Notes: generated from the sequence alone by a model not told the origin. Positions 8,641 through 18,243 are shown, counted from the stretch's first letter. The stretch is DNA of 64,000 nucleotides from Streptomyces zingiberis (GCF_012034935.1 NZ_JAATEN010000004.1:1-64000), one strand, 5' to 3'. Numbers and translations: made by a program.

Positions 8641-9468
8641 ATGAACCTGCCGAACCCCGCGCCCGTCCCCGCGCCGGAGTCGGTGACGCCCCCGCCCCCG
8701 GGACCGCCCGCCCAGGCGGAGATCGACCGCGAGATCGCCGAGCTGCACCGGGCGTACCAGCGGGACCGCGCGGGGGGCGCGCCGGCCCGCCACCACCCGC
8801 CGCGTGACTTCACGCCGTACCGCAGCAGCGCCCTGCGCCACCCCACCCGGCCGCCGGTCGCGGTGACCGGGGATCCCGAGGCCGTCGAGCTGCACGGCCC
8901 GGTCTTCGGCGTCACCGACGTCACCGACCTCGACGCCGACCTCACCCGCCACCACGCCGGTGAACCCCTCGGCGAGCGGATCACCGTCACCGGCCGGCTC
9001 CTCGACAGCCGAGGCCGCCCGGTGCGCGGCCAGCTCGTGGAGGTCTGGCAGGCCAACGCCTCCGGCCGCTACGCGCACCTGCGCGACCAGCACCCCGCGC
9101 CGCTCGACCCCCACTTCACCGGTGTGGGCCGCTGCCTCACCGCCGAGGACGGCACCTACAGCTTCACCACCGTGAAGCCGGGCGCCTACCCCTGGCGCAA
9201 CCACACCAACGCCTGGCGCCCGGCGCACATCCACTTCTCCCTCTTCGGGACCGCCTTCACCCAGCGTCTGGTCACCCAGATGTACTTCCCCGGCGACCCC
9301 CTCTTCCGCCACGACCCGATCCTCTCCGCGGTCACCGACGCCGCCGCCCGCGAACGGCTCGTCGCCGCCTACGACCACGACCTGTCCAGCCCCGAGTGGT
9401 CCCTCGGCTACCGCTGGGACATCGTCCTCGACGGACCCGCCGCGACCTGGATCGAGGAAGGCCGATGA
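8641..9468 (+). CDS. pcaH: protocatechuate 3,4-dioxygenase, beta subunit
   Basis: The iron-binding subunit of the intradiol dioxygenase that opens protocatechuate to 3-carboxy-cis,cis-muconate. At 275 residues it is of normal length. All four iron ligands are visible: the tyrosine in SGRYAHLRDQ, the tyrosine in KPGAYPWRNH, and both histidines in WRPAHIHFSLFG. The start ATG at 8641 follows AGGAGAACC. The stop overlaps the start of pcaG (ATGA), as expected for subunits of a 1:1 complex. Confidence 0.95.
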   Translation: MNLPNPAPVPAPESVTPPPPGPPAQAEIDREIAELHRAYQRDRAGGAPARHHPPRDFTPYRSSALRHPTRPPVAVTGDPEAVELHGPVFGVTDVTDLDADLTRHHAGEPLGERITVTGRLLDSRGRPVRGQLVEVWQANASGRYAHLRDQHPAPLDPHFTGVGRCLTAEDGTYSFTTVKPGAYPWRNHTNAWRPAHIHFSLFGTAFTQRLVTQMYFPGDPLFRHDPILSAVTDAAARERLVAAYDHDLSSPEWSLGYRWDIVLDGPAATWIEEGR

Positions 9469-10037
9469 GCACCACCCCCGCGCTGCCGCCCACCCCCTCG
9501 CAGACCGTCGGCCCCTTCTTCGGCTACGCGCTGCCCTTCACCGGCGGCAGTGACCTGGCCCCGCCCGGCCACCCGGACACGATCACCCTCCACGGCCGGG
9601 TCCTCGACGGGGCCGGGGAGCCCGTCCCCGACGCGCTGCTGGAGTTCTGGCAGGCCGGCCCCGACGGCTCCCTGTCCGGCGCGCCCGGCTCGCTCCGCCG
9701 CGACCCGGTCACCGGCGCCGTCCTCGGCCGGGACGGCGTCGAGTTCACCGGCTTCGCCCGGATCGCCGTCGACGCCGACGGGCACTACGCGCTCCGCACC
9801 CTGGCCCCGGGCGGCGCCCCGTATGTGTCGGTGTGTGTCTTCGCCCGCGGGCTGATGCACCATCTGTTCACCCGCGCCTACCTGCGGGACGACCCGGACG
9901 ACGCGCTGCTCGCCGCGGTGGACCCGGAGCGGCGGCACACCCTGCTCGCCCCCGAGGAACCCGGGCGGCACCGCACCCACCGGTTCGACATCCGCCTCCA
10001 GGGCGGGGAGGAGACGGTGTTCCTTGAGTTCGGCTGA
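9465..10037 (+). CDS. pcaG: protocatechuate 3,4-dioxygenase, alpha subunit
   Basis: A 190-residue alpha subunit, which shares the fold of PcaH but carries no iron ligands. It opens with the conserved TPSQTVGPFFGYALPF and ends in the alpha-type RLQGGEETVFLEFG. The chosen start (ATG 9465) overlaps the pcaH stop. An in-frame upstream extension would lie inside pcaH and is rejected. It pairs with PcaH to form the active site for protocatechuate cleavage. Confidence 0.95.
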   Translation: MSTTPALPPTPSQTVGPFFGYALPFTGGSDLAPPGHPDTITLHGRVLDGAGEPVPDALLEFWQAGPDGSLSGAPGSLRRDPVTGAVLGRDGVEFTGFARIAVDADGHYALRTLAPGGAPYVSVCVFARGLMHHLFTRAYLRDDPDDALLAAVDPERRHTLLAPEEPGRHRTHRFDIRLQGGEETVFLEFG

Positions 10038-11610
10038 GCCCCCGCCCGGCGGCGGGAGCGCCCCCGCGGACGGGGACGACGCGGGGCTCCTCTCTCCCGT
10101 CCGGGCCGCCACCGCCGCCGAGGCGGCCACCGGCGACCGCGCCTGGCTCACCGCCCTGCTCGACGCCGAGACCGCCCTGGTCCGCGCGCAGGCGGCGCTG
10201 GGCCTCGCGACCCCGGCGGCGGCCGGTGCCGTCGCCCGCGCGGCGCGCGAGACCGCGGCCACCACCGACCTGCGCGGACTCGCCGAGCGGGCCCGCTCCG
10301 GAGGCAACCCCGTCATCCCGCTCGTCCACGACCTCACCGCGGCCGTGGCGCGGACGGACCCGGACGCCGCCGGTTCCGTCCACCGGGGCGCCACCAGCCA
10401 GGACATCCTGGACACGGCCACGATGCTGGTGGCCGCCCGGACCCTGCCGCTCCTCCTCGCCGACCTCGAACGCGCCGCGGCGGCCCTGGCCACGCTCGCG
10501 GCCCGGCACCGTGCCACCCCCATGGCCGGCCGCACCCTCACCCAGCACGCCGTGCCCACCACCTTCGGGCTCAAGGCCGCCGGCTGGCGCGCCCTGCTGC
10601 TCGACGCCCACGACCGGCTCTCCGCCCTCCTCGACGGCGGCCTCCCCGCCCAGCTCGGCGGCGCCGCGGGAACCCTGGCCGCCTTCGGGGCGTACGCGGA
10701 CGCGGAGGCGGCTGCCGGCGAGGGACCGGGGGAGACCGGCCCGGACGGCCACGCGGCCGGGGAGAGCCCGCCGGACGCCGGCGGCCCCGGCCTGCGCCTG
10801 GCCACCCGGTACGCCCGCGAACTGGGCCTCGCCGAACCGCCGCTGCCCTGGCACACCCTGCGCACCCCGGTCGCCGACCTGGCCGCCGCGCTCGCGTTCA
10901 CCGCCGGCGCGCTCGGCAAGTTCGCCGCCGACGTGCTGGTGCTCTCCCGGACGGAGATCGGCGAGGTCGCGGAGGGCACCGGCGGCGGCTCCTCCGCCAT
11001 GCCGCACAAGGCCAACCCGGCCCGCGCGGTGCTCATCGCCGCCGTGGCCCGGCAGGTGCCGGCGCTCGCCGCCGTGCTCCACGGCTCGCTCGCCGCCGAG
11101 GACGAGCGGCCCGGCGGCGCCTGGCACGCCGAGTGGCAGCCGCTCCGGGAGGCCCTGCGCCTGACCGGCGGCGCCGCCGAGGCCGCGTCCGGGCTCGCCG
11201 AGGGGCTGCGGGTGGATCCCGCGCGGATGCGGCGGAACCTGGGCCTCACCCGGGGGCTCGTCGTCTCCGAACGCCTGACCGCCGCGCTCACCCCGCTTCT
11301 CGGCCGCGCCGAGGCCCGGGACGTCCTCACCGCCGCGGCCCGCCGCACCACCGCGGACGGCGTCTCCCTGGCGGACGCGCTGGAGGAGGCGCTGGGCGCC
11401 GACCCCGCCGTCCGCCGCGCCCTGCCGCAGCACCGGCTGCGGGAGCTGACCGACCCGGCGCGCTACACCGGCGAGGCGCCGGCGCTCACCGACCGCGCGC
11501 TGCGCCGCGTACCCCGCCGGACGGTCGCCGGGCCGGCCGGACCCGCCGGACCCGCCGGGCCGGAGGAGCCGGCACCGGCCCCGCCGCACCGGGAGGAGAA
11601 GCCCTCATGA
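10024..11610 (+). CDS. pcaB: 3-carboxy-cis,cis-muconate cycloisomerase
   Basis: A 528-residue fumarase/aspartase-superfamily enzyme that lactonises carboxymuconate to 4-carboxymuconolactone. The superfamily signature GGSSAMPHKANPA is at about residues 320-332, and HRGATSQDILDTA near residue 120 supplies the other catalytic loop. It is somewhat long, with a Gly/Pro-rich insertion around residues 235-260 and an Ala/Pro-rich C-terminal tail. The start is TTG at 10024, inside the end of pcaG, with GGAGGAG about ten bases upstream. It overlaps pcaD by ATGA. Confidence 0.92.
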   Translation: MSSAEPPPGGGSAPADGDDAGLLSPVRAATAAEAATGDRAWLTALLDAETALVRAQAALGLATPAAAGAVARAARETAATTDLRGLAERARSGGNPVIPLVHDLTAAVARTDPDAAGSVHRGATSQDILDTATMLVAARTLPLLLADLERAAAALATLAARHRATPMAGRTLTQHAVPTTFGLKAAGWRALLLDAHDRLSALLDGGLPAQLGGAAGTLAAFGAYADAEAAAGEGPGETGPDGHAAGESPPDAGGPGLRLATRYARELGLAEPPLPWHTLRTPVADLAAALAFTAGALGKFAADVLVLSRTEIGEVAEGTGGGSSAMPHKANPARAVLIAAVARQVPALAAVLHGSLAAEDERPGGAWHAEWQPLREALRLTGGAAEAASGLAEGLRVDPARMRRNLGLTRGLVVSERLTAALTPLLGRAEARDVLTAAARRTTADGVSLADALEEALGADPAVRRALPQHRLRELTDPARYTGEAPALTDRALRRVPRRTVAGPAGPAGPAGPEEPAPAPPHREEKPS

Positions 11611-12482
11611 CCGGCCGCCCCCTCGCCCACCACCGGCTCGACGGCCCCCGGGCCGCGCCCCCGCTGATCCTCGGCCCCTCCCTCGGCACCTCCACGGCGG
11701 TCTGGGAACCCCAGCTCGCGGACCTCGCCCGGGAGCACCGGGTGCTCCGCTGGGACCTCCCCGGCCACGGAGGCACACCGGCGGACATCCTGCCCTCGGT
11801 GTGCGAGCCGGGCGCCACCACCGTCGCGGACCTCGCCCGGCTGGTGCTCGACCTCGCCGACCACCACGGCTGGCCCCGCTTCGGCTACGCCGGGATCTCC
11901 CTCGGTGGCGCCGTCGGCGCCCACCTCGCGGTGCACCACCCCGAGCGCGTCGGGGCGCTGGCCCTGGTCTGCTCCTCCGCCCGCTTCGGCGAGCCCGCCG
12001 CCTGGCGGGAGAGGGCCGCTCTGGTGCGGGAGCGGGGGACCGCCGCGGTGCTGGCGGCCACCCCCGGCCGCTGGTTCGCCGACCCGGACGCGGCCGCCGC
12101 CTCCGGACCCGGGGGCGCCGTCCTGGCCGACCTCGCCGCGGCCGACCGGCACGCCTACGCCGCCTGCTGCGACGCGCTCGCCGGCTACGACCTGCGCGCG
12201 GCGCTCGGCGGGATCTCCGCGCCCACCCTCGTCGTCGCCGGCCGCGACGACCCGGCGACGCCCCCGCCCCACGCCCGGGAGCTCGCCGACGCCATTCCCG
12301 GCGCGGACCTGCTCGAACTCGGCCGCGCCGCGCACCTCGCCGGTCTCGACCGGCCGGCGGACACCGGCCGGGCCCTCGCGGCGCACTTCGCCGCCCCCGC
12401 GGGCCGGTCCCGGCACGGGGAGACCGCCCACCACGGCGCCCCGGCCCGGCCGGGCGCCCCCGCCCACCCCGACACCCCTTAA
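11607..12482 (+). CDS. pcaD: 3-oxoadipate enol-lactonase (PcaD only, no PcaC domain)
   Basis: A 291-residue alpha/beta hydrolase that opens 3-oxoadipate enol-lactone. It shows the nucleophile elbow GYAGISLGGAVG (serine near residue 95), the acid in VVAGRDDPATPP and the histidine in GRAAHLAGLD. In Streptomyces and Rhodococcus this enzyme is usually the N-terminal half of PcaL, fused to the carboxymuconolactone decarboxylase PcaC. Here the hydrolase domain is followed only by about 30 residues of His/Ala/Pro-rich tail and a stop, with no decarboxylase domain. The start ATG 11607 overlaps the pcaB stop. The tail could be the remnant of a lost linker or a frame change. Confidence 0.88.
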   Translation: MTGRPLAHHRLDGPRAAPPLILGPSLGTSTAVWEPQLADLAREHRVLRWDLPGHGGTPADILPSVCEPGATTVADLARLVLDLADHHGWPRFGYAGISLGGAVGAHLAVHHPERVGALALVCSSARFGEPAAWRERAALVRERGTAAVLAATPGRWFADPDAAAASGPGGAVLADLAAADRHAYAACCDALAGYDLRAALGGISAPTLVVAGRDDPATPPPHARELADAIPGADLLELGRAAHLAGLDRPADTGRALAAHFAAPAGRSRHGETAHHGAPARPGAPAHPDTP

Positions 12483-12492
12483 GGAGCCCCTG

Positions 12493-13668
12493 ATGCGCAC
12501 GACCGTCGGCATCATCGGCGGCGGCCCCGCCGGGCTGCTCCTGGCCCGGCTGCTGGACCGCGCCGGGATCGAATCCGTCGTCCTGGAACACCGTGACCGC
12601 GCCTACGTCGAACAGCGGCAGCGCGCCGGCATCCTCGAACAGGGCACCATGGACGCGTTGCGCGCCTGCGGCGCCGGCGAGCGCATGGACCGTGAAGGAC
12701 TCGTCCACCACGGCATCGAACTCCGCTTCGACCGCCGCGGTCACCGCATCGACTTCCCCTCGCTCACCGGCGGGCGGGGCGTCATGGTGTACGCGCAGAC
12801 CGAGGTGGTGAAGGACCTCGTCGCGCTGCGACTGGCCGAGGGCGGGCCGCTGCTGTTCGAGGCCGAGGCCGTCGCGGTGGAGGGGACGGAGACCGGCGAG
12901 CCGCTCATCCGCTTCCGCCACGAGGGGCGCGAGGAGACCCTCTCCTGCGAGGTCGTGATCGGCTGCGACGGCTTCCACGGCATCGCCCGCCAGGGGATAC
13001 CACGGAGCGTGCGCCGCACCTACGAGCGGGTCTACCCCTACGGCTGGCTGGGCATCCTGGCCGATGTCCCGCCCTCCTGCGAGGAACTGATCTACGCCCA
13101 CTCCCCGCGCGGTTTCGCCCTGCACAGCATGCGCACGCCCGAGATCAGCCGTCTCTACCTCCAGGTCCCCTCGGACACCGACCCGGACGACTGGCCCGAC
13201 GAGCGGATCTGGGACGAACTCGACGCCCGCTTCGCCGTCGACGGCGACTGGGAGCTGCGGCGCGGGCCGATCACCCAGAAGTCCGTCACCCCGATGCGCA
13301 GCTGGGTCACCGAACCGATGCGCCACGGGCGGCTGTTCCTCGCCGGCGACGCCGCGCACATCGTGCCGCCGACCGGGGCGAAGGGGCTCAACCTGGCGAT
13401 CGCGGACGTCTGCGTGCTCGCCCGCGCGCTGGAGCACTGGCGGTCCACCGGCTCCGAGGACCTCCTCGACGCCTACTCGGACACCTGTCTGCGCCGGGTC
13501 TGGCGGGCCGAGCACTTCTCGTACTTCATGACGACGGCCCTGCACACCGACCCCGGGCAGAGCGCGTTCGACGGCAAGCTGCAACTGGCCCAGTTGCACC
13601 GGATCGCGGACTCCACCGCGGCGGCCACGGAACTGGCCGAGAACTACACGGGCATCCCGCTGGGCTGA
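12493..13668 (+). CDS. pobA: 4-hydroxybenzoate 3-monooxygenase
   Basis: A 391-residue FAD monooxygenase of the p-hydroxybenzoate hydroxylase family, full length (the Pseudomonas enzyme is about 394). It has the dinucleotide-binding GIIGGGPAGLLLARLL at residues 5-20, the middle VVIGCDGFHG motif and GDAAHIVPPTGAKGLNLA for the FAD ribityl/pyrophosphate. It turns 4-hydroxybenzoate plus NAD(P)H and O2 into protocatechuate, feeding the pca genes just upstream. The start has AAGGAG at 12481-12486, ten nucleotides after the pcaD stop begins, so it is probably the last gene of the operon. Confidence 0.95.
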   Translation: MRTTVGIIGGGPAGLLLARLLDRAGIESVVLEHRDRAYVEQRQRAGILEQGTMDALRACGAGERMDREGLVHHGIELRFDRRGHRIDFPSLTGGRGVMVYAQTEVVKDLVALRLAEGGPLLFEAEAVAVEGTETGEPLIRFRHEGREETLSCEVVIGCDGFHGIARQGIPRSVRRTYERVYPYGWLGILADVPPSCEELIYAHSPRGFALHSMRTPEISRLYLQVPSDTDPDDWPDERIWDELDARFAVDGDWELRRGPITQKSVTPMRSWVTEPMRHGRLFLAGDAAHIVPPTGAKGLNLAIADVCVLARALEHWRSTGSEDLLDAYSDTCLRRVWRAEHFSYFMTTALHTDPGQSAFDGKLQLAQLHRIADSTAAATELAENYTGIPLG

Positions 13669-13751
13669 GCGGCCGGGGCGCCCGCCCCGCCACGCCCCTC
13701 TGCCCCGCCGCTCCGGGATCCGGGCGGCCGCCGGGGCGCGGGGGCCGCCGG

Positions 13752-14954
13752 TCAGGCGGGGGCGGGCGCGGCGCCCAGCGGGTCGTCCAGCACGTCCTGC
13801 ACCACCGACCGCGCGGCGCCGAGCAGCGCGGCGTCCCGGCCGAGCCCGGACACCACGATGCCGCCGTGCGCCGCGCGGGCCGGGTCCGCCACATGACGGC
13901 GCAGTTCGCGCTCCGCGGCGGGCACCACCCACGGCGCCAGCTCCGTCAGCGCGCCGCCGAGCACCACGGCCTCCGGATCGAGCAGGTTCACCACCCCGGC
14001 CAGCGCGGTGCCCAGGGCCGCGCCCGCCCCGCGCAGCGCGCGCCGCGCGGCGCCGTCCCCGGCGCCGGCCCGGTTCCGCAGCTCCGCCACGCCCGCCGGT
14101 CCGCGCTCGTCGATCCCCGCGGCCCGCAGCACGGCCTCCTCCCCCGCGTACCGCTCCAGGCACCCGCGCCCGCCGCACGCGCAGCGCAACCCCTGAGGGC
14201 GTACCGGGACATGCCCCAGCTCACCGGCGAAACCGTGCGCCCCGCGCAGCAGGGCGCCGTCCACGACGACCGCGGCGCCGATGCCGATCTCCGCGGAGAC
14301 GTAGACGAAATCGCGCGGCGCGGGGGAGTGGCCACCGCACCACAGCTCCGCCAGCGCGCCGATGTTGGCCTCGTTGGCGACGGTGACCGGCAGGGTGAGC
14401 GCCTGTGCGAGCGGGGCCCGGGCGTCGAGGCCCTCCCAGCCCAGATTGGGAGCGCGCACCACCGTCGCCGCGTCCCGGGCGACCAGGCCGGGGACGGCCA
14501 CCGTGAGGCCCGCGGGCCGCAGCCCCTCCCGGCCGGCGTCCGCGGCCACCCGCGCGCACAGCCGGGCCAGCCGCCGCAGTACCGGCCCGGGCGCGCTGCC
14601 CCGGTGGGCGGCGGGTTCCTCCGCCCGCACCCGTACCCGGCCCCGCAGGTCGACGGCGCAGACCGCGAGGCGGTCCACGCCGATCTCCGCCCCCAGTCCC
14701 GCCGGGCCGCTCTCGCTCAGCGCCAGTTCGCTGCCCGGGCGGCCGACGGTGCCGGGGCGGCCCGGGCCGAGTTCCACCAGCAGTCCCGCCCGGTCCAACT
14801 CCTCGACCAGCGTGGACACGGCGGAGCGGGTCAGCCCGATCCGGGAGGCGACCCCCGCCCGGGAGATCGGCCCGTGCGTGGCCACGGTGTGCAGGACCAG
14901 GGAGAGGTTGCGCCGCCGCATGCCGTGCTGGGTGCCGGGCGCCGGTACGGCCAC
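13752..14954 (-). CDS. ROK-family repressor (XylR/NagC type)
   Basis: A 400-residue ROK repressor. An N-terminal winged helix-turn-helix (about 15-70: GPISRAGVASRIGLTRSAVS) precedes a sugar-kinase-like domain. The ROK zinc motif is intact in CACGGRGCLERYAG, after ELGHVPVRP. Proteins of this class repress sugar-use genes and release DNA on binding the sugar. Its place beside xylB and xylA makes xylose the probable signal. The GTG start at 14954 with GGGAG upstream gives the standard length; the frame extends further upstream but without family resemblance. It is convergent with pobA and separated from xylB by 397 bp, so it probably has its own promoter. Confidence 0.85.
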   Translation of the reverse strand: MAVPAPGTQHGMRRRNLSLVLHTVATHGPISRAGVASRIGLTRSAVSTLVEELDRAGLLVELGPGRPGTVGRPGSELALSESGPAGLGAEIGVDRLAVCAVDLRGRVRVRAEEPAAHRGSAPGPVLRRLARLCARVAADAGREGLRPAGLTVAVPGLVARDAATVVRAPNLGWEGLDARAPLAQALTLPVTVANEANIGALAELWCGGHSPAPRDFVYVSAEIGIGAAVVVDGALLRGAHGFAGELGHVPVRPQGLRCACGGRGCLERYAGEEAVLRAAGIDERGPAGVAELRNRAGAGDGAARRALRGAGAALGTALAGVVNLLDPEAVVLGGALTELAPWVVPAAERELRRHVADPARAAHGGIVVSGLGRDAALLGAARSVVQDVLDDPLGAAPAPA

Positions 14955-15351
14955 CGCCCGCTCCCTTCTGCCGTGTCTGTCGTGTCCGTCGTGCTCGTGT
15001 CCGTGTCCGGCGGGTCCGCGCCGGGCCCGTCGTGTGCGCCGGGTCCGTGTGCGCCGGGTCCGCCGTGGTGCGCTCGTGCGGCCCGGGCGTTCCGGGGTCC
15101 GTGTGGTCCAGCGCCGAAGCGTTGACCGCCGGCGGAGCGCCTGGGCGCCACCTCGCCGGCCACCACGAGCGGCGGTCCCGTTCGACGGCCGGCGGGCCCG
15201 GCGGCGGTGCCGGATGCCGGGCCGTCCCGCCGACCTTATGCCGTCCGGCCGGCGGCCGGGCGGGCCGCCCACCCCGGCGCGCCGGAGCCGGGGCGGGCTC
15301 GGAGCCCGGCCCACGGACGCGCCGCCCGCGGACCGGGTCCGCCGTCCCGGG
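14955..15351. other. 397-bp intergenic region between xylB and the ROK repressor gene
   Basis: No convincing gene is seen. The part nearest the repressor (14971-15065) is low-complexity GTCCGTGT/GGGTCCG sequence, including a 15-bp tandem duplication at 15033-15047 and 15048-15062. It probably carries the repressor promoter, but no clear -35/-10 pair stands out. Confidence 0.5.
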
Positions 15352-16815
15352 TCAGCCGCCGAGCAGCGGGCCGGCGTTCTCCAGGGTCCGCGCGATCCGT
15401 TCCAGCGCGGCCTCGTCTCGTTCGACGGGGTCCAGGAGCAGGCCGCGGTCCGTGCCCCAGCGCCGGGCGACCTCCGCCGGGTCCTCGCCGGTGACCAGCC
15501 CCGCCGCCTGCGCCGCCGCGCCCAGCGCGACCAGCTCGGAGGCCTCGGGGACCAGCACCGGCCGCCCGGAGAGCCGCCGCACCGTCTCCCGCCACGCGGT
15601 GCCCCGCGCCCCGCCGCCGATGAGCAGGACGGGGGCCGCCGGGTCGGCGTCCTCGTCCAGGACCAGGTCCAGCGCCGACAGCAGCGCGTACACCGCGCCG
15701 TCGTAGGCGGCCTGGAGGATCTGGCCACCGGTGGTGTCGTGCCGCAGCCCGTGGAGCAGCCCGGAGGCGTAGGGCAGGTTCGGCGTGCGCTCGCCGTCCA
15801 GGAACGGCAGCACCACGGCGGAACCGCCCGGTTCCACGTCCTCCCGGTCCCGGCCGAGCACCTGCGCGACCCGGTCCACGGCGAGCGTGCAGTTGAGGGT
15901 GCAGGCCAGGGGCAGCCAGTCGCCGCGGGCGTCGGCGAATCCGGCCACCGTGCCCGTGGGGTCGGCCGGACGGCGCGCCGAGACGGCGTAGACCGTGCCG
16001 GAGGTGCCCAGGCTCAGCACCGGCCGGCCCTGCCGGAGGCCGAGTCCCAGCGCGGCGGCCATGTTGTCGCCGGTGCCCGCGCCCACCACGGCGCCGGGCC
16101 GCAGCGGCAGCCCGTCCAGGCCGTCCCGTACCGTGCCCGCGGCCTCGCCGGGTGCCACCACCGAGGGCAGCAGCGCGGGGGCCAGCCCGACCCGGCCGAG
16201 GAGGTCCTCGTCGTACCGGCCCGCGGGGGAGCCGTCCCCGCCGAGCCACCAGCCGGTGCCGGAGGCGTCCCCGCGGTCCGTGGCGGCCTGTCCGGAGAGC
16301 CGCTCGGTCAGGTAGTCGTGGGGCAGCCGCACCGCCGCCGTGCGCCGGGCCGCCTCCGGCTCGTTCTCCAGCAGCCAGGCCCACTTGGTGACGGTGAACG
16401 CCGGGGCCGGGACGGAGCCGGTCCGCTCGGCCCACCCCTGGGCGCCGCCGAGTTCCCCGACCAGCCGGTCGCGCTGCGGCGCGGAGCGCACGTCGTTCCA
16501 GAGCAGCGCGGGGCGCACCGGCCGCCCCGCGCCGTCCAGGGTCACCAGGCCGTGCTGCTGGCCGCCGACCGCGATGCCCTCCGCGCGCCGGGCCGCCTCC
16601 CCGCAGCCGCGCAGCGCCTCGCCCAGCGCCTCCCACCACTGCTCGGGGTCGCTCTCGCGCCCCGCTCCGGTGGAGACGCGGTGCGGGGCCTGCCCGCGGG
16701 CGACGATCTCCCCGGTGGCCGCGTCGACGACCAGTGCCTTGGTGGACTGGGTGGAGCTGTCCACCCCGACCACGAGTGGCCCGCCGTCCGGCCGCCGGCC
16801 TTCCGCTGCTGTCAT
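15352..16815 (-). CDS. xylB: xylulokinase
   Basis: A 487-residue FGGY-family sugar kinase that phosphorylates D-xylulose after XylA isomerises xylose. It shows the phosphate-binding VVGVDSSTQSTKALVVD at the N-terminus, WNDVRSAPQ with a catalytic-loop aspartate near residue 110, VVGAGTGDNMAAALGLG and the LIGGGARGTAWRE motif near residue 400. Length matches xylulokinases (about 480-500). ATG at 16815 is preceded by GGAGGAAGG. It is divergent from xylA, with a 255-bp shared promoter region, the usual streptomycete arrangement. Confidence 0.92.
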   Translation of the reverse strand: MTAAEGRRPDGGPLVVGVDSSTQSTKALVVDAATGEIVARGQAPHRVSTGAGRESDPEQWWEALGEALRGCGEAARRAEGIAVGGQQHGLVTLDGAGRPVRPALLWNDVRSAPQRDRLVGELGGAQGWAERTGSVPAPAFTVTKWAWLLENEPEAARRTAAVRLPHDYLTERLSGQAATDRGDASGTGWWLGGDGSPAGRYDEDLLGRVGLAPALLPSVVAPGEAAGTVRDGLDGLPLRPGAVVGAGTGDNMAAALGLGLRQGRPVLSLGTSGTVYAVSARRPADPTGTVAGFADARGDWLPLACTLNCTLAVDRVAQVLGRDREDVEPGGSAVVLPFLDGERTPNLPYASGLLHGLRHDTTGGQILQAAYDGAVYALLSALDLVLDEDADPAAPVLLIGGGARGTAWRETVRRLSGRPVLVPEASELVALGAAAQAAGLVTGEDPAEVARRWGTDRGLLLDPVERDEAALERIARTLENAGPLLGG

Positions 16816-17032
16816 CGCGCGATCCCTTCCTCCCGGCGGGCCCCTGCCGTCCCGCCGGCGCCCGCCGCTCCGGTCCTCTGCCGCTGTGTCGGCCCTGCTG
16901 TTCCGTGCTGTCGGTGTTTGCCCGTGCCCGGCCGGCATCCGTGTCGCCGGTGTTGGTCCGTGCCGGGGCGCGGCCGGGTTCCCCGGGGCCCGGTCGGTTC
17001 CCGGCCTTCCCTGTCGCGCCTGTGCATACTAA

Positions 17033-17054
17033 TTTGTTCAGTGCCCTGACGAAA
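17033..17054. promoter_or_regulatory. imperfect palindromic operator upstream of xylA
   Basis: TTTGTTCAG (17033-17041) and CTGACGAAA (17046-17054) form an inverted repeat matching at 7 of 9 positions, immediately upstream of the xylA ribosome-binding site (GAGGAG at 17060-17065). The A+T-rich run here contrasts with the flanking DNA. It is the best candidate in the divergent xylB-xylA region for binding by the ROK repressor. Confidence 0.5.
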
Positions 17055-17070
17055 TACCTGAGGAGCCGCG

Positions 17071-18243
17071 ATGAACTACCAGCCCACCCCGGACGACAAG
17101 TTCAGCTTCGGCCTGTGGACCGTGGGATGGCAGGGGCGCGACCCGTTCGGTGACGCCACCCGCTCCGCCATCGACCCCGCCGAGTCCGTACGGCGCCTGG
17201 CGGACCTCGGCGCCCACGGCGTGACCTTCCACGACGACGACCTGATCCCCTTCGGCGCCTCCGAGAGCGAGCGCGAGGGGCACATCAAGCGCTTCCGGGA
17301 GGCGCTGGACGCCACCGGGGTGGTCGTCCCGATGGCCACCACCAACCTCTTCACCCACCCCGTCTTCAAGGACGGCGGGTTCACCTCCAACGACCGTGAC
17401 GTGCGCCGCTACGCGCTCCGCAAGACCGTGCGCAACATCGACCTGGCCGCCGAGCTGGGCGCCCAGGTGTACGTCGCCTGGGGCGGGCGTGAGGGCTCCG
17501 AGTCCGGCGCCGCCAAGGACGTCAGGGTCGCCCTCGACCGGCTGAAGGAAGCCTTCGACCTGCTCGGCGAGTACGTCACCGAGCAGGGCTACGAGCTGCG
17601 CTTCGCCCTGGAGCCCAAGCCCAACGAGCCGCGCGGTGACATCCTGCTGCCCACCGTCGGGCACGCGCTGGCGTTCATCGAGCGGCTGGAGCGCCCGGAG
17701 CTCTACGGCGTCAACCCGGAGGTCGGCCACGAGCAGATGGCCGGGCTCAACTTCGCGCACGGCATCGCGCAGGCCCTGTGGGCGGGCAAGCTGTTCCACC
17801 TCGACCTCAACGGCCAGTCCGGCATCAAGTACGACCAGGACCTGCGGTTCGGCGCGGGCGATCTGCGCTCCGCCTTCTGGCTGGTCGACCTGCTGGAGAC
17901 GGCCGGTTACACCGGCTCGCGCCACTTCGATTTCAAGCCCCCGCGCACCGAGGACTACGACGGCGTGTGGGAGTCCGCGGCCGGCTGCATGCGCAACTAC
18001 CTCATCCTCAAGGAGCGCGCGGCGGCGTTCCGCGCCGACCCGGAGGTCCAGGAGGCGCTGCGCGCGTCGCGCCTGGACGAGCTGGCCCGCCCGACCCTCG
18101 GCGAGGGCGAGACGCTCGCCGGGCTGCTGGCGGACCGTACCGCTTTCGAGTCCTTCGACGTCGAGGCGGCAGGGGGGCGCGGGATGGGCTTCGAGCGGCT
18201 GGACCAGCTGGCGATGGACCACCTGCTCGGCGTCCGCGGCTGA
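17071..18243 (+). CDS. xylA: xylose isomerase
   Basis: A 390-residue class I xylose isomerase, the same size as the well-studied Streptomyces enzymes. It converts D-xylose to D-xylulose using two divalent metals. Conserved sites include [12 protein letters not shown] (catalytic His near residue 54 and its Asp partner), [12 protein letters not shown] with metal ligands, [12 protein letters not shown] and [11 protein letters not shown]. The start ATG is five bases after GAGGAG. A strong hairpin follows the stop. With divergent xylB and the ROK repressor it forms a complete xylose catabolic unit lacking only a transporter. Confidence 0.97.
   Translation: MNYQPTPDDKFSFGLWTVGWQGRDPFGDATRSAIDPAESVRRLADLGAHGVTFHDDDLIPFGASESEREGHIKRFREALDATGVVVPMATTNLFTHPVFKDGGFTSNDRDVRRYALRKTVRNIDLAAELGAQVYVAWGGREGSESGAAKDVRVALDRLKEAFDLLGEYVTEQGYELRFALEPKPNEPRGDILLPTVGHALAFIERLERPELYGVNPEVGHEQMAGLNFAHGIAQALWAGKLFHLDLNGQSGIKYDQDLRFGAGDLRSAFWLVDLLETAGYTGSRHFDFKPPRTEDYDGVWESAAGCMRNYLILKERAAAFRADPEVQEALRASRLDELARPTLGEGETLAGLLADRTAFESFDVEAAGGRGMGFERLDQLAMDHLLGVRG

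Noticed and set aside
15236..16639. 467-codon minus-strand frame overlapping xylB in another frame
   Set aside because: Arg/Gly/Ala-rich shadow of xylB; xylB has all FGGY kinase motifs in its own frame.
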